The position numbers and the translations under genes were made by a program. Under the pieces are notes generated by a model that was given only the letters and a program-made list of their open reading frames with translations, was not told where the DNA came from and searched no databases. A stretch of DNA of 64,000 nucleotides from Prinia subflava (Eukaryota; Chordata; Aves; Passeriformes; Cisticolidae), in contig NC_086256.1 in the NCBI RefSeq assembly GCF_021018805.1, positions 14,078,032 through 14,142,031 of the forward strand, given 5' to 3'. Position 1 is the first letter of the stretch. Each line of letters opens with the position of its first letter. This document shows positions 12,401-25,061 of this stretch, one piece after another.

Positions 12401-15400
12401 GATTCTGCCTATTTTTTTAATATTATCACTACTATTGTTATTATTATCATTGTTACCATTATCATTATTAGTACTGATTAGTACTAATAGTAACATTATT
12501 AGTATTCATTTTCCAGATCCAGAAACATTTCCCTTTCCCCCCTGAAATCCTCCTGGCTTATGCCAGGTGATGATGAGATTCTATGCTGAAATTGTAAAAA
12601 ACTTGATACCTAAGATATTTTCACATCTTAGTATCTTTAGTCATTGAACACGTACAAATGTAAGCATTTTTAGCAATGGCAGAACAGCACAGTATCCTGT
12701 AGTATACCATGCACATTGCTAGATTTGCAGGGTTGTAATGCATCAGGAAATTGCATTGCTTTCTCATAACTTTGCTGCTCTAGACTAGCACATTTGTCCA
12801 AAATCTGGGACAAGTAAGATCCCTGTATATCTATATGCCACCACATATCTATGTCAAATCTGACTATAACTATAAATACTTGTGTGTGTGTATGTGAAAA
12901 TATATGTAATTTTTACTTTGGCCTGATGTCAGCATGAATATCCGTCTTGGTTTCCCACAACTGTGATGGTCTAAAATTGTCAGATACTGGTGGTGATACC
13001 TTTACATCCACTGAAAAAGACAGACAGAAATTATATTAACAGGAAAACAATAAACTCTGGGGATACAATACTTTCAATAAGCACAGCAGTTAATGCAAGG
13101 GTTGTGCTTTTACATTTTGAAATACTTTACATGGTCATTTAAGGGTTGCTAATCCAAATCAGTTATACAAATATGTCTCAGGTGAAATACGCTAATTACA
13201 TCTCAAACCCTTTGGAGGCAGCTGGTGACTAGTGTTTCGATATTTTTCAAGATTATAGAGGGATTTGATTCCAGCAGAGGGGCTGGACCCACAGTTCCTG
13301 TGGGGAAGCTGCTCAGTTTGGCATCCCACGCTCACCGTCGACCGCAGCCTGGGCCACCGCGGCCCCGCACAGCCCCAGCTCCAGGGGCAGGCCAGCAACC
13401 GTGGGGACAATGTGCCGCATCTCACCCACCACCACTGGCAGGGTCCACCGGCCTGAAAGGCCTCTCTGGACCTCTTCCACCACTTTTTTCACCACTGGCT
13501 GCCAGTCTGATGATCCAGTTAGACTCTGGAAATAGAGAAATAGGTTAGGTAAGTAGGTAAGAGCAGACACAGAAGGGAAATTATTCAGTATTGCAGACAA
13601 AAACTCAACAGCCTTGTTAGTACCATCATCATCTGTTGAATGGCATCTTTGTCAATGTCAGCAAAGGCAATCTCTTGACCCAATACTTTGATGTAAGCCG
13701 ATACCAGGGGGTCTTCAGGTGGCAGTTCTTTCCATCCCAGAAGCTGTGGTGTTAAGGAGAGATGGGGAGAAAGAGAAGAAGCAGAAAATGTTATTTAAAA
13801 TGGAGCAATGTCTTAACAAAGAGTAGATCCCATCTGAAGAATGAGAACTGTGGTTCCTTAGCCAAAATCCCAATAGATATATTACAGGTTATATTACAGA
13901 TCTGAAACAATGTGGCCTTTCTTGTATTGCACAGCTGATTTCAGAGAGAGTTTCCCCACAAAAGGGTGAGGTTAAGGGCTTGGTAATTTCTGCTGCTGTA
14001 AGTAGTAGGTGACACCCAAGGACTCATGAAGGAAAAACCTTATTCAATTATCGTTTTAAAAGAGAAGAACAACCACTTAGTGTTGTTCTAACATACACTT
14101 TGAAACATTTTTGCTCCCAGCAGCAACCTCATCTTTTGTGCTATACATTGAGAGCTGACACATGTTGAGTGAAAAGGTGGCATCTGTTGAGAGAGTAACT
14201 ACAGTGTAAGTACAGCTTTCCATGACTAAACAGGACGACAGACTCCTTTCTTCCAGAAACATCAAAGGGAAGGCTCAGTGGGTGGGTGATGCAACCCTGG
14301 TGCTGTCAGGAGCTGTCTGTTGCAGACAGGTCAGAAGGGTGCCCAGACGTACCGATTTACCCAGCTCCTTCAGGGTCTTGTACGTGTCATACTCAGCAAA
14401 AGGAATGTTCTGCTTCCTCAGAAGCTTGCTTAGGCTTTGTGACCGGAAAGCCACCTGTAGGAAAGAGTCAGGCATCACAGCCCAAGCACAAGAGAGCTCA
14501 GGAGAACTCTTGTGCCTGGTATTAACTCACCGAGGCCACACGAAATACTTGTTTCATGAAGCCATTGTGTTACAAGGACATGTCTACCTGGCAGATAACT
14601 GCAGGCTATGGCTGCAGATGCTGAGGACATGCTGAGCCAGCCAGCTTAAATTAGTCAGCAGGGATAATTTTAGGGTAGTGCAGAACTCAGCCCAGGCTGC
14701 AAAGCTTGCCCAAGAAGCTGTGTAAATTCCTGCATGCTGTTACATGGAGCTTTGTGCTGCCCTGGCTGTACTGCTGGCTGAAGTTTAGTTTCCCTGTACT
14801 TATGCAAAATACCCTGGATCCCACGTGACTTAAGGTGGGCAGATGGATGTTCTGCTGTGTAAGCTTTCCTCTGCTCCTAGACTTACATGTCTGTACTGGA
14901 TGTGTTCATTGATGAATGTATGTGTCAAGAAGCTCAAATAAAAGAAGAAGCCTAAGTAAAATCATAATCATCTAAATTTTCCCCTCCACATCCCCCTCAC
15001 AGCCAGAAATGGAGTTAAACACTACATCACGGTCCAAAAACTGGCTGTCTCAATGCAATACTTACTTCAATAATATCCGTTGCAGTGTCTGCATAATATC
15101 CTCTTACTTTTGTGATTATATCAGATGGAAACATGGCGCTGGGACTGTTCATTAGATAGACCCTCCAAATGGCACCAGCCTGATACTGAGCTGTCACAGG
15201 AATAAAAAGCAGCAGAAATTAGGGCCTCCAGGGTGTCTGGTGCACATAGCCACATCAGGTACATGCTGTAGTAGATCACAAGGGGTTCTGTCAGATTCAA
15301 TCCCACAGGTCCTCAAGTTTGCAACCTCAAGAGGAGGACATCATTCTAGGGCAGAGTCAACACAACCTCAGGGACTGAAGAAGGAGGCCTAAATCCATGT

Positions 15401-18400
15401 GCAAACACCACTTTCCCCGTGGATACCAGAGATTTGTGGAATAGCCTCAGGCAATTTTGGGTGTTAGGAGGTTCTTCTGCTTTTTCTATTTCAAGAGTGC
15501 ACTAAACTCACAGTTCATGATTGGATTTTGGATGAAAATGACAGAACACAGTAGAGGCATTTGGCTACCTAAGCTGAGGAAGTGCACAGGGCAGCTGGTA
15601 CTCACAGGAGTAGTCACTGATCTCAATGACCTTGCTGTAGCGATAGCTCAGCCTGTCAAGTCTGGGGCCCAGGAGTTTAATGGCAATGTTGCAAGCAGCA
15701 GATCTGAGTAACAGAATTAAAATCATATGAAGACAGTCGACTGTGACCAAATTCTTGGAAAACTGCAATAAAAAAATCTCAATTTTCTACTAAAAATGTA
15801 CTTCTTCCTCTACTTACAGTTTATAGAGCTGTGGGATCCTGCCTGCTGCCAAAGCCTTCATGTGTGAATATGCAAAACTGGCTACTTGCAGGCTGGGCTC
15901 CGTCAGCAGCGAGCTGGCCAGAGCTGATACTGTTGGAAGAGCAGGCTTTGTTTCGAAGAGAACAACACAAGCCACCATTCGGACATTTGGAGCAAGCGTG
16001 CTGTCCATAAAGACCTGGAGGGTGATCTCCCTTACCTGCAGGAGGAAGACAGAATCTTTGAGTAGCCCATAACTTGCCAATGAGCAGTGTTTCCAGAACA
16101 GTGCATATGTGCTCTGCAGTGGATGGAGAACAGAACCCTAAACAAGAGATGTGGGCATGGCACCTGTCACTGAAAATGAAGATATTGCTGGGTGCACAGT
16201 GCACAGGGCTGGGAGAAACAGCCATTAGGCTGAGTGTCACAGTGACTAAAGCAAACCCTTTCCCAGGATATCAGCAAGGATGGGATGATGTCAGGAGTTT
16301 GCAGCAAGAGCAAGAGGAGGACCGGTAACTGAGAAGCCTGCCCAGGGTTGCTAACATTACCTGATGGTTTTATTATTCCTGAATCACTAATCAAACCCAA
16401 CCCATACCCTTTAAGACATCTGTTTAAATAATAATTTTCATTACTTTTGCAGGGTCTTTTCTTGCAATTTTCCTTAAGGCCAACACAGCATCAGCATGAA
16501 TTCTGTTTGGTAATGAAGCTGCAGCTGAGGAAAATGTTGGCAAAAACTTCAGGATGCGTTTGATACTGGCTGGCTCTCCTGCATTGCCCATGGCTTTCAG
16601 GGCCAAGGACATGTCTTTGGCATCACCTTTGCTGGTGGCTTCAGTAGCAAGGTCGTGGAGTGGCTGAAAATGGAGCAGACATTGTTAATCTTATCAGGTA
16701 ATGATCTTGTAATAATGCATAAAAATGAGCATTGCCATAGCAAGCAAAACAATTCCTGCTGCAAATCCCAGAACTGAACTGTTCAGACTTTTCTCCCTGG
16801 AAAAATCTCATCATCATTATCAGTATGCTAAACATGGACCACACAAAAAAACTTGGTTTTCTCCTTGCACAGTGTTGTAATTTATTTTGAAATGTGCCTG
16901 AGCCTGAGTGTAGGAACCCATCCCAGGTGGGTGCCTGCACCAAAGAGTGTGTTGCAAGTTCAAAGGCAGTGCTGAGTTGATGCCCAGTTCAGTCATTCCC
17001 TGGGCCACCTCTGCCAGCCCTGCCAAATTGCACTTGCATGTTTTTCACTTCCTACAATAATTTCAAGTTTACTTGAGGAGTTTTGCTGTTCTGAGAGGCA
17101 GAATTACCATTCTGATGGCTTGGCTTTATTTCACTTCTTTTTGGAAGATTTAAACACCTGTCAAACACCAGCAAGACCTTCTCAGTGCTGTGGTCCTGCT
17201 GAGCAAGGAGCTGGAGCTGCACAGTCCAATGTCCTGAGTATTTCCAACAGTGAAATTGTGTAGCAGGGCTTCCTTGGAAGCGCTAACCCGTGACATACCC
17301 AGAGCTTTGCTTATATTCACACTTTACTGCCTTTTTAATGCATCTTTTAAGTACATGCTACCTAATGTAAAAGTAGAATCATAATTATTTTGCTTTAATC
17401 CAAGTTTTGTCACAACTTAACTTGGTTTTAGGATGGTTACAGGATCCATTATCCCCATGGGCTTCTAGTACTACATTTGAAATTCTGAACTGTTACAACC
17501 TGATCTATCAAAGGCATCAGCTCACTGTTTCATTCTGTCTTTGCATTGCTGAGTGAGGCATGCAAATAGTGAGTTATTTAATTGCCAATATTGTGAGAGC
17601 TAAATTAAAGACACTTCTAAAATTTTTTCACCTTTTATGAATAAGAAATGAGAGTCACATACCTGAAGAAGTTCATTTGGACATAGTAAAGCCTGAGCAC
17701 AGTATTTATTCACCATGCTACCATATCCTAGGTAAACAATTATCCTATGCATCAGTACTTTCTGGATTTGGGGACAGGTCAGAAAAGTCTGCAGAAGGAA
17801 GAAGTATCATTTTTTACTGTTTCTAGTAATTAGAGCTGTATTTATCAATAAATGCATTATAGAAATAGATAAAATTGATTTGTGCTCTTTCTAAATAATT
17901 TCACGAATTAAGTCAAATGCTGGACATTTAGCTATCAAAATATTAAGTAGATTTGCCCCATTTATGTTGTCTGCTCTTTAGGTACTGATTATATATTATT
18001 TTCTTGAACTTGTCTTTTTTCTTTTTAACTTCTGATTTGTCAAAAAGAATCAACAGCAGTTTTCTTATAGTTTGTGACATTTAATATAAAATATAATTGC
18101 AAAATTTTGGCAACAAATGTTTTGAAAATTTTCTGAACCATTTCCCATTTTTGTTAATATCCTGCACTTTACAAATATAGATGGAAATATGCTGTATCTT
18201 TCACTTATGATCCTATGAGTTCACCTTTAAAAAGGAATCAGAGGGAGAACAGAAGGAAGAATGATCTGTACTCACTGAGGCAATTTCCAGGGTTTTTTTG
18301 TTTGGTGTAACAAAATGGAAGGCAAGAGGGAGAGTCACTGCTGCTTCCCAGATGTTCAGCTTCTCGTCATGGATTTTTTGCTTCAGGAACCTGAACGTGT

Positions 18401-21400
18401 CAGTAGCTCCAGCAGCACAGATGGCGCTCAGGAACCAGGGCCTGCCAGGGAAAGGAGGACTCATCATCCTCATTGCCCAGTGTGTCTCTGATCAGAAACC
18501 CGGGCTGAAGGCTGTAGTTACCTGTAGGGGAGTTCATTGACAAACTGCAGCCACAAAGACTCGATTTGATCCAGGGTTGCTACCCGAAAAAGCTGGACCA
18601 TTTGTAAGAACTTGGCTGAAGCTTCTTTAGTGGCTCCTTTCTCGTTATTCTGAACTATTTGCCGCAGCGTCTCTGTTAACTGTGGGAAAAACAGACAGCT
18701 GGAAGGATCCCTGTGTAAAGTAATTATGTGATCACCTGTTAACCTTATAAATAGTGAAAGTGTGTGAAAATAAAATTCTAATACCTGTAAATCTGAATTT
18801 TTAATCCTGATTAGAGGAATTGGCACCTGGAGTAGCTCTCCTGAGAAATGGTAACGAAGACTCCCCTGTTTTTGCAGCTGAGATGTTGGTGCACTAAGAG
18901 GAGGCCTTTTAACGCCGACCAAAGACAGCTCTTGTCTTCAAGGGAAAGAGGGAAATGCATCAGTAGCCAGTAACCACACTGTGCATGGAGGACTTGTACA
19001 GCATTGGAGCAGACTGAGGGGCACCCAGCAGGACTACAAATATTGCCCAGGATTATCTGGAAAAGCCAAATGACTGTAAAAGCCTTTGAGAGAGTTTGCT
19101 GAAGTCTCTGAGAGGTTGGACAGATGTTTTGGGTGGCCTAATCAGTAGGGGATGGGCCACCTGAAATATCCTGGGCACCCAAGGGCTGTATGGTGTTTTG
19201 GCCCTTGGCAGCCCCAAGGCAGATGCTTCTTGTTATCTCACAAATCAACAGTAAATATATACACAGTTCTAGGCCTGTCCTCCTGGTTAATGTAAGGACA
19301 AGCACATGCCTACCTTGCCTCCATGACTGCTGCCCCGTTGGGTTCATTGAAAGGAGAGATCTGGTACACCTGGTCCGACATGGCGGAAGTCAGCAATGCC
19401 CCACTGTCATCATACTTCATCTTGTACGTGAATGTCACTGTGCCCTTAATGTTTCTGGCTTTCTAGAAGAGCAAAGAGACCCACTCAGAAACAGGAAGGG
19501 GCTGGTCAGCCCAGGGAAGCCAAGCCCCCACGAGCATCAGTGAGCGTGGCTGCTGAGCAGTGGCTCACGCCACGGGGGGCAGCGCTGGCTCCGTGCTGCT
19601 CATACCAGGGGGCAGCTGGTGCAGGGGCGGATGTATGCCATCCCCAGGTTCTTCACTGCTTTATCCTGGCACTCCGTCAGGTCCTTGCTCTTGGAAACGG
19701 TGGCACGCTTATTCTTGCTGTCGTCCTGGATAACGTATCTGGTTTGGCAGATGCCTTCAATCCCAGCCTGCAAGTATTGGTTAAACACAGTGAAAGTCTC
19801 ACTTGAAATAGCAATAAAAAGGTCAAGGAAAACAGACTGGGAGGTATAACTTACTCTTTAATGCTAAAATGAGAATAAAAGTAAAATCAGAATGGAAAAA
19901 ACAAACCTCCTGTAGCTCATACACATTTTGTGACTTTTTGATGGTTATCTGCAGCATGTTCAGAACCCCTCTCACTAGGTTGGTGCACAGAACGGGACAG
20001 TCCTCAGGGGCAAAAATACTTCCAACCCTTCCTTCAGTGTATTCAAATTTAAAGGGCTGGCTGAGACATGCAGAAATGGTTTCTGAGAGCTTCGAAGATG
20101 GAGTGAAGGGGTCAGTGGGCCAGAAACCATTTTGTTCCTCCAGCTTTGGTGATCGAATCTGTGAACAAAAATAGGAAAATAATCATGCTGTTCACCATCA
20201 GTTTGAAATAGTGCTCTAATACAGAAACTGGACTCTTCCTATCCATGGCAAGACAAAAGTCACTTGTCCAATATTGCAGGAAACATTTTCCAACTCGGAC
20301 TCCTGTGCTCGGCCTAGGAAGCATCCTTGAAAATACAAAGTTCCATGAAAGATTTCTGCCAGAAAAATAAGATTATGTGAGCAGAATTCAGAAGTTCATC
20401 AAGTCTAATGAAGCTTGTAGTGTGAGTGAAATACCAGCTACCAACGATCAGTACAGACAGGATACTCACTCCTTTCCCACAGATGACAAGTGAGATCTCC
20501 CTTCAGTCTGCAAGGCAGCCCAGCCATTATTGCCCAAGCTGCTGCCTGAACACACAGGGACTATTCTGGCTGCTCCTGCAGGTGCTGCACGTCCCTGAGC
20601 ACCAAAGCCATGGCACAACAGATGGGGGAGCAGAGGTGACCACAGGAGCTCACACCTTTGGAAGTGGCTGACATCCCTCTGAGCTCCTCCAGCTGTAAAC
20701 TTGTGCACAAGTCCTTGCCTGCTACCTAGTGGGAGGTGTGTGCCTGCATGCACAGACCTATCTGGACCCATCCTTACACACCTCCCACCCTTGTGCATAA
20801 AAGTACATGTTCCTGCAGAGAGGGAAAAGGTGTGGGCTCAGTGCTCTGTTTTATTTTAGGCATTTACAATCAATGCTCCAAGGGTGGCTTGCCTCTTGTC
20901 ACATTTTCTCAAATTAAATCCTACTCAAGACTTGTCTGCAACTGCTAACCTTGTAGCAACTCCAGTGAGGTCACACAGAGCCTGCAGCATGTAGAGTCTG
21001 ACAATAGGTATTCCTTCACACTCTTTCACTAATGTATGGTGATTACATTATGGTATATGCAGGATTACAGACTGAGAAAACTCCTAGGCTGAGTGCTAAG
21101 GACAACTCTTACAGCTTTTTCCCCATGTGCCGTCTTCTCAGTCCCTAGTCTGTGGTCTGTCATGCCATACCAATATTGTAAGCTCTTTGGTTTTATCTTT
21201 TTGCTGAGTAACAGTGCTTCCAGATCTGATACCATTATCATAAACACAGGCATTACCATTAGAATTCTTCACATTTGAATTAATGCATCTGTGAAGAATA
21301 TCAAAAGGGGGATAATGGAGATAGTTTGGTCTTTCTCATGTGATATCTGAATTCCAGTGCGGAGTTTTTAAGCTATGGACCAGGTTAAAAAACATGGATA

Positions 21401-22700
21401 TTTCATTCTAGAATGCTCATATTCATACTCAAGCTTAGTGTTACCTTAGTAAAACTATGTTACAGACATTTCTTTTAAGCAGCTGCCAGCCATATTTTTG
21501 TATGGAAATGAAACTAAGGTAGCTTTAGTCAAGGGGGCTCAGGTTCTGATGGCAGCAGAGCTGGAGCAACTCCAGCTCCTTCCTGCAGAGGAGCAGGCTG
21601 TGGGTAAGCCCGTGGTGCTCTCTTGAGGTCCCTGCCAGTAATCCAAAGCATTCTGGATGAAGCTGCAGGACCTTCAGCAGTGCTCTCTGCTCTCCCCATG
21701 GTGCCTTGGGTGCACAGGGTGCAGAGCTCTGTGCCCATGCCCTCTGCCCCCCTGGGGAATCACCACTGCCTGAGGGAAACCATTGGTCTGACACTGGGCT
21801 TGGGGGTCATCTCAGCAGTAGGTGGGGCCCGAAGCTCTTGTGTGAGCTCTTCATCTTTTTGGCACTTATTTTGCCAGCCTGAAGGTATGAATGAAGCATC
21901 TTTAACTGCATGGTATTGGTGGGTGGGTGGGTTCCCCTGGCCGTGGTGATTTACCTGCAGGAGGTGGTCACTGTCAGACACACGGCTGATCTCCACCTTG
22001 CTGGCCAGCCTCACCCCTGCCGTGGCCAGGCTTCTCTCAGGGAGCCCATGCACAATGATGCTCTCGTAGCTGTACAGGTAGGTCTTGCCCATATGAAAAA
22101 CAGGCTCTGTTAGGAAAAAAATATGACAGGAACACCTCCTTGGCTATGACTGTTGGGATGCTACCTGAACCAGCCCAGCAAAGAAAGGTGAAGCTGCCAC
22201 TGCCAAAAAACAGGTGCAAGCAGTGGGCAAGGCAAGGCTGTAAGGGAAGGTAGCAAGGCAGCTGTTGGTTGGCAAGGGAGCTACTTACCAAGGTCCTGTT
22301 TCTGGCCCTCTGTGAGGAAGGAAAGAGAAGTGTTCATGAAGAAAAACCATTTCTGTAGATCCTTTCATGTATTATTCATTAAGTCAGCATGCTAATGGTT
22401 GGCAAACCACCAGTAATGGGGCTCACCCCACACCCCCAAAAGACCAAGCCTATACCAGCCCTGCTCACTAGCTGCTGCTTGCTTGGCTTTTCTCCTGCTG
22501 CTGAGCTTAGCACAGAAATCCAACTGTTTACAGCTGAAGCTAGAAAAGGGCTTCAGCAAACGAAGCTGTAAATATCCCTAAAAAGCCCCAAGGAGATGCA
22601 ATTTGCTCAGGTTCACAGTGGCTGTCACAGCTCAGCTGTGATGGTAAAGCTTCAACTTACCCACGAGGGCGAACACCAGGGCCAGGATGAATCCCTTCAT
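780..22700 (-). CDS. VTG3: Vitellogenin 3 (short-phosvitin vitellogenin), complete, 35 exons
   Basis: Precursor of egg-yolk lipoprotein: made in the liver under oestrogen, secreted, taken up by oocyte receptors and cleaved to lipovitellins and phosvitin. ATG at 22700-22698 opens a signal peptide (MKGFILALVFALV); stop TGA at 782-780. The 35 exons join without a stop or frame break into 5,190 nt (1,729 residues). Approximate domains: LPD_N lipid-transport module residues 20-600, lipovitellin sheet domains 600-1090, phosvitin exon 1094-1205, lipovitellin 2 to about 1458, vWD domain 1458-1637, Cys-rich tail ending HTACSCQRQACPA. The phosvitin is far shorter than in the neighbour, which is the hallmark of bird VTG3 and the reason for the name. 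All splice sites are GT-AG, so the gene appears intact. Calling the paralogue VTG3 is inference from phosvitin length and position next to CTBS. Confidence 0.9.
5166..5250 (-). mobile_element. CR1 LINE 3'-end fragment in VTG3 intron 29
   Basis: The stretch from CCACAGAATGATAGAGTGGC to GACAGGGACACC resembles the complement of the CR1 retrotransposon 3' region typical of birds (CATAGAATGG...GGTTGGAAGGGACCTT...TCCAACCCCC...GGGACACC). That puts the element on the minus strand with its 3' end at the left. It is short and truncated, with no coding part. Assigned from memory of the consensus only. Confidence 0.75.
9780..10115 (-). CDS. VTG3: VTG3 exon 23: short phosvitin
   Basis: A 112-codon exon (336 nt), against 295 codons in VTG2. 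It starts ASNKTRRRTKR, equivalent to VANKTRHQKK in VTG2, and contains only short serine runs (SSSSSSSAASS, KSSSRSSSGSSASSK, CSSSSSSSSQED) separated by charged stretches. Serine is mostly AGC/AGT, seen on the plus strand as GCT/ACT repeats. The two His-rich modules of VTG2 phosvitin are missing. Serines here are the phosphorylation and metal-binding sites of yolk phosvitin, so this protein should carry much less phosphate than VTG2. Donor GTAATT matches the VTG2 exon 23 donor. Confidence 0.85.
10374..16663 (-). other. VTG3: VTG3 exons 11-22 (helical domain and lipovitellin sheets)
   Basis: Exon coordinates: 11, 16445-16663; 12, 15818-16035; 13, 15606-15703; 14, 15066-15190; 15, 14353-14454; 16, 13624-13743; 17, 13336-13525; 18, 12917-13010; 19, 11974-12159; 20, 11619-11763; 21, 10630-10858; 22, 10374-10549. 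Conserved landmarks are GNAGEPASIKRILKFLP (exon 11), SFAYSHMKAL (exon 12), LSYRYSKV (exon 13), NIPFAEY (exon 15) and LLGWKELPPEDPL (exon 16). Exon 21 is 6 nt longer than in VTG2. Exon 22 ends with the TDADIDKIQLEVQAG...KLKKILGI block that precedes phosvitin in vitellogenins; its donor is a standard GTAAGA, unlike the GC donor of the paralogous VTG2 intron. Confidence 0.88.
12417..12510. repeat. ATT/ATC trinucleotide microsatellite
   Basis: An imperfect run of TAT/TAC/ATT/ATC triplets (for example TTATTATTATCATTG) in VTG3 intron 18. Simple-sequence DNA of no evident function. Confidence 0.7.
17663..22700 (-). other. VTG3: VTG3 exons 1-10 (signal peptide and N-terminal LPD_N module)
   Basis: Exon coordinates: 1, 22661-22700; 2, 22289-22309 (21 nt); 3, 21955-22106; 4, 19907-20158; 5, 19606-19767; 6, 19314-19462; 7, 18785-18935; 8, 18522-18679; 9, 18276-18441; 10, 17663-17788. 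Each was fixed by an acceptor AG, a donor GT and continuous codon phase. The lengths are identical to those of VTG2. This part contains the N-sheet and start of the helical domain, with recognisable landmarks such as KTYLYSYE (exon 3), the conserved Cys/Tyr-rich segment of exon 4 and the QVYQISPFNEP motif (exon 6). The N-sheet is the region generally linked to receptor binding. Confidence 0.88.
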
Positions 22701-23125
22701 GCTAAAAGTGACTGAAGTCCACAGGGGGAAACCTGTGGCTTTTATAGAAGAATTATTAACAGGCACAGTAAATTTTGTTGAGTTATCAACTTCTTATCAA
22801 CCACCCAACAAACCCTTTGAGGGAGAGGGGGTTGGGATCAGGGCAATGGATATTTTTGCTGAACCAAAACCATAACAAGTTCTGTTGTTTTCACTTCACC
22901 AACTGAATGCCTTCAAAGTACCTTTAGAAACAATTACTTAGAAGTATTAAAACATAGTTAAAGCCAAAATTTATTATTAGGTAAGTAAAACTACTAATTA
23001 TCCTCACTCTGTGAAAGCACATGGTGGTATTGCAGTCTGTGCTGACTGTCCAGGTTATCCTGACCTGACCATAAGACACACAGCTTATCTAAGTGATAGT
23101 GCCCCAGCGGGATTGTGCAAAACCC
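22701..23125 (-). promoter_or_regulatory. VTG3: VTG3 proximal promoter
   Basis: A TATA box (TATAAAA on the gene strand, plus 22740-22746) lies about 40 bases before the ATG, giving a likely start near 22,712 and a very short 5' UTR. At about -340 lies an imperfect oestrogen element (23053-23065), followed by the block TTATCTAAGTGATAGTGCCC (from 23088), which contains a GATA motif on the gene strand. Both match the spacing and sequence of the VTG2 promoter. HNF1-like AT-rich motifs (TTATTAAC near 22,752; GTTATCAAC near 22,783) fit liver expression but were not scored. Confidence 0.7.
23053..23065 (-). promoter_or_regulatory. VTG3: Imperfect ERE of VTG3 (about -345)
   Basis: Gene-strand sequence GGTCAGGATAACC differs from the oestrogen receptor palindrome GGTCAnnnTGACC at one half-site base. 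It sits at the same distance from the TATA box as the equivalent VTG2 element. Confidence 0.6.
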
Positions 23126-25061
23126 TGGGCAGCCCTCCTGTGACACTGTGCCCACCCCTGCCCTGCTGTGAGTGGGACAGGCTGGTGGCACAGTGCTGCT
23201 CTCTGGGGACAGGGACTTCACCCAGTGACACAAACCTCCCGTCACTGTCATTGTCACAGGGCCATGGCTAAATGCTGCTGACGTCCACGCTTCCCTCACC
23301 TGCCTTCTCTTCCAGGGTGATGTGCCAGCCCCTTTCACCAGTGTGTTCAGCCACAGAGGGGTGTTGGTGGGGGTTGCCTGGCAAGGGGGAAGGGGTGAGG
23401 CTGACAGACACAAACCTCTTGGTTTAACAAAGGTGGACAATGTGCAGGTCACCCAAACTCTTCACATCACACAACAAGGGCTGGAATCTTCAGCCTCTGG
23501 TGGAGCCCCCTTCTCCCATCAGCAGGCATTCCCCGCTGTCCCTTTGTAGAGAGCTCCACAGATCTCTCAGGCTGTTCAGGGCTCCAGGGTTTGGCTTTCT
23601 TCCCAAGTCCACCTGGTCCCCTCCAGTCAGGTCATGGAGCTTCTCCGTTAGGAATCGGCACGAGGAGGGCTGAGGCAGCCCCAGGACTGGGGGGTTCACG
23701 TTGGCACTGTGTGGCCACTGTTTGCCTACCAACCTTCTCCTCTGTGGGTCAGGAACCAAAGCTGCTGCTGCCCAGCTCACTGTGGGAAGGGCCTGGATTC
23801 ATTTTCTCATCAACAGAGCAGTGGCTCTTATCCAAGAGAGCTTAGTTTTTGTAATACTGTTCAGCTGATGGGTTTTTATAATTAGCAGTTGGGATACAAT
23901 TTATAATGCCTGAAAAACAGTGGATTTTGTTCTTAGATCAAAGACTGCATCTGTGGGGCCAAAAAAAAATTGTAGCATGACAAATTCTTTGCCATGTTTT
24001 TATTTGGTCTATAATCAGGTCCTGGTTTTTTTAACCCCTTCCCTTGTAAAATTGGTAGCACAGGATAGAAAGCCAAGTGATTCACTAGAGAGTTCTGTCA
24101 TGTCTTTGGAGATCTCTTAAATGTATTTAAAGGATTTGAGTAAACAGCTACTGGCCACTGGTACTTGAGGCTCAAAAGCTATTATAGCATAATTGTACAC
24201 AGCTGCACAGGTCTAGGTTTTCTTTAAAAAAAACCAACACATCTTTCAGGCAACAAGGACTTTCAGGCAACAAGGCAGTACAAGCAGAAAGCTGCTGTGA
24301 TGGCAATATTAAATGCAATAATGCTTGTATTCTCAACATTATAGCACTGTATCACTGAAACATCATACTTTAACAGTGACTTCTCAAAATAAAGCTCAAA
24401 CAACATTCCTCAAAATAAGGGTCCTCACTGGAGCTGTACAGGCTGCACCCAGCTGCAAGGGCAGCATCTCCCAAAACCACCAGCACTGCAGCCTGGGGCT
24501 GCAGAATCTTGTCCCCATCATATCCCATCCTTCCCTTTGGGCGGCAGATGCTGCATCCCTGGTCATCCCAGCCATGCTGCTGCCACGAGGACATCTGTTC
24601 TTCTGCTTCAAGGGTCACTTAAACCTGCTGGCAAGGGCTTTGTCTCTTTATAAAACTGAAACCTCTCCTTTTCTAGGTCAGTTCTTCAGTACCTCAACAA
24701 TAATTTCAACTCCCAGCCTTTGCCCCCATATACTCACAGTCCTTTTACACTAGTATTACTCAGAAAGACATAGCCTGAATTTAAAAGAGAGAGAGAAAAA
24801 AACCCTAAAATCAAGAAAATTGTGAGGGTGATAACAGTTTTGCTGAGCCCAGGACAGCGTTTGAGCTGTGCTCAGCTCCCTCCACAATGGCAGTGGGGGA
24901 GAGGAGCAGAGGCTGACTGAGGGCTCTCCACAGGCCTTCATGGGGTGGACCCCTACAGCCCACACACCCTGCAGTCCCACAGGTGCTCTGGCTGCCTTGG
25001 ATGGGTGATGCTCACCCAGGTCTCCTGCCAGGGCTCATCACACCTGAATGCTGAGGCATCA
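23126..25061. other. Spacer between VTG3 promoter and minisatellite
   Basis: No gene recognised. It has moderate GC content and scattered short ORFs without family resemblance. Two isolated AGGTCA half-sites occur (about 23,444 and 23,629), but there is no full palindromic oestrogen element in the -600 region where VTG2 has one. Confidence 0.6.

Noticed and set aside
24325..24753. 142-codon plus-strand ORF in the VTG3-VTG2 spacer
   Set aside because: No family resemblance, splice context or codon signature; overlapping ORFs of similar length exist on the other strand.
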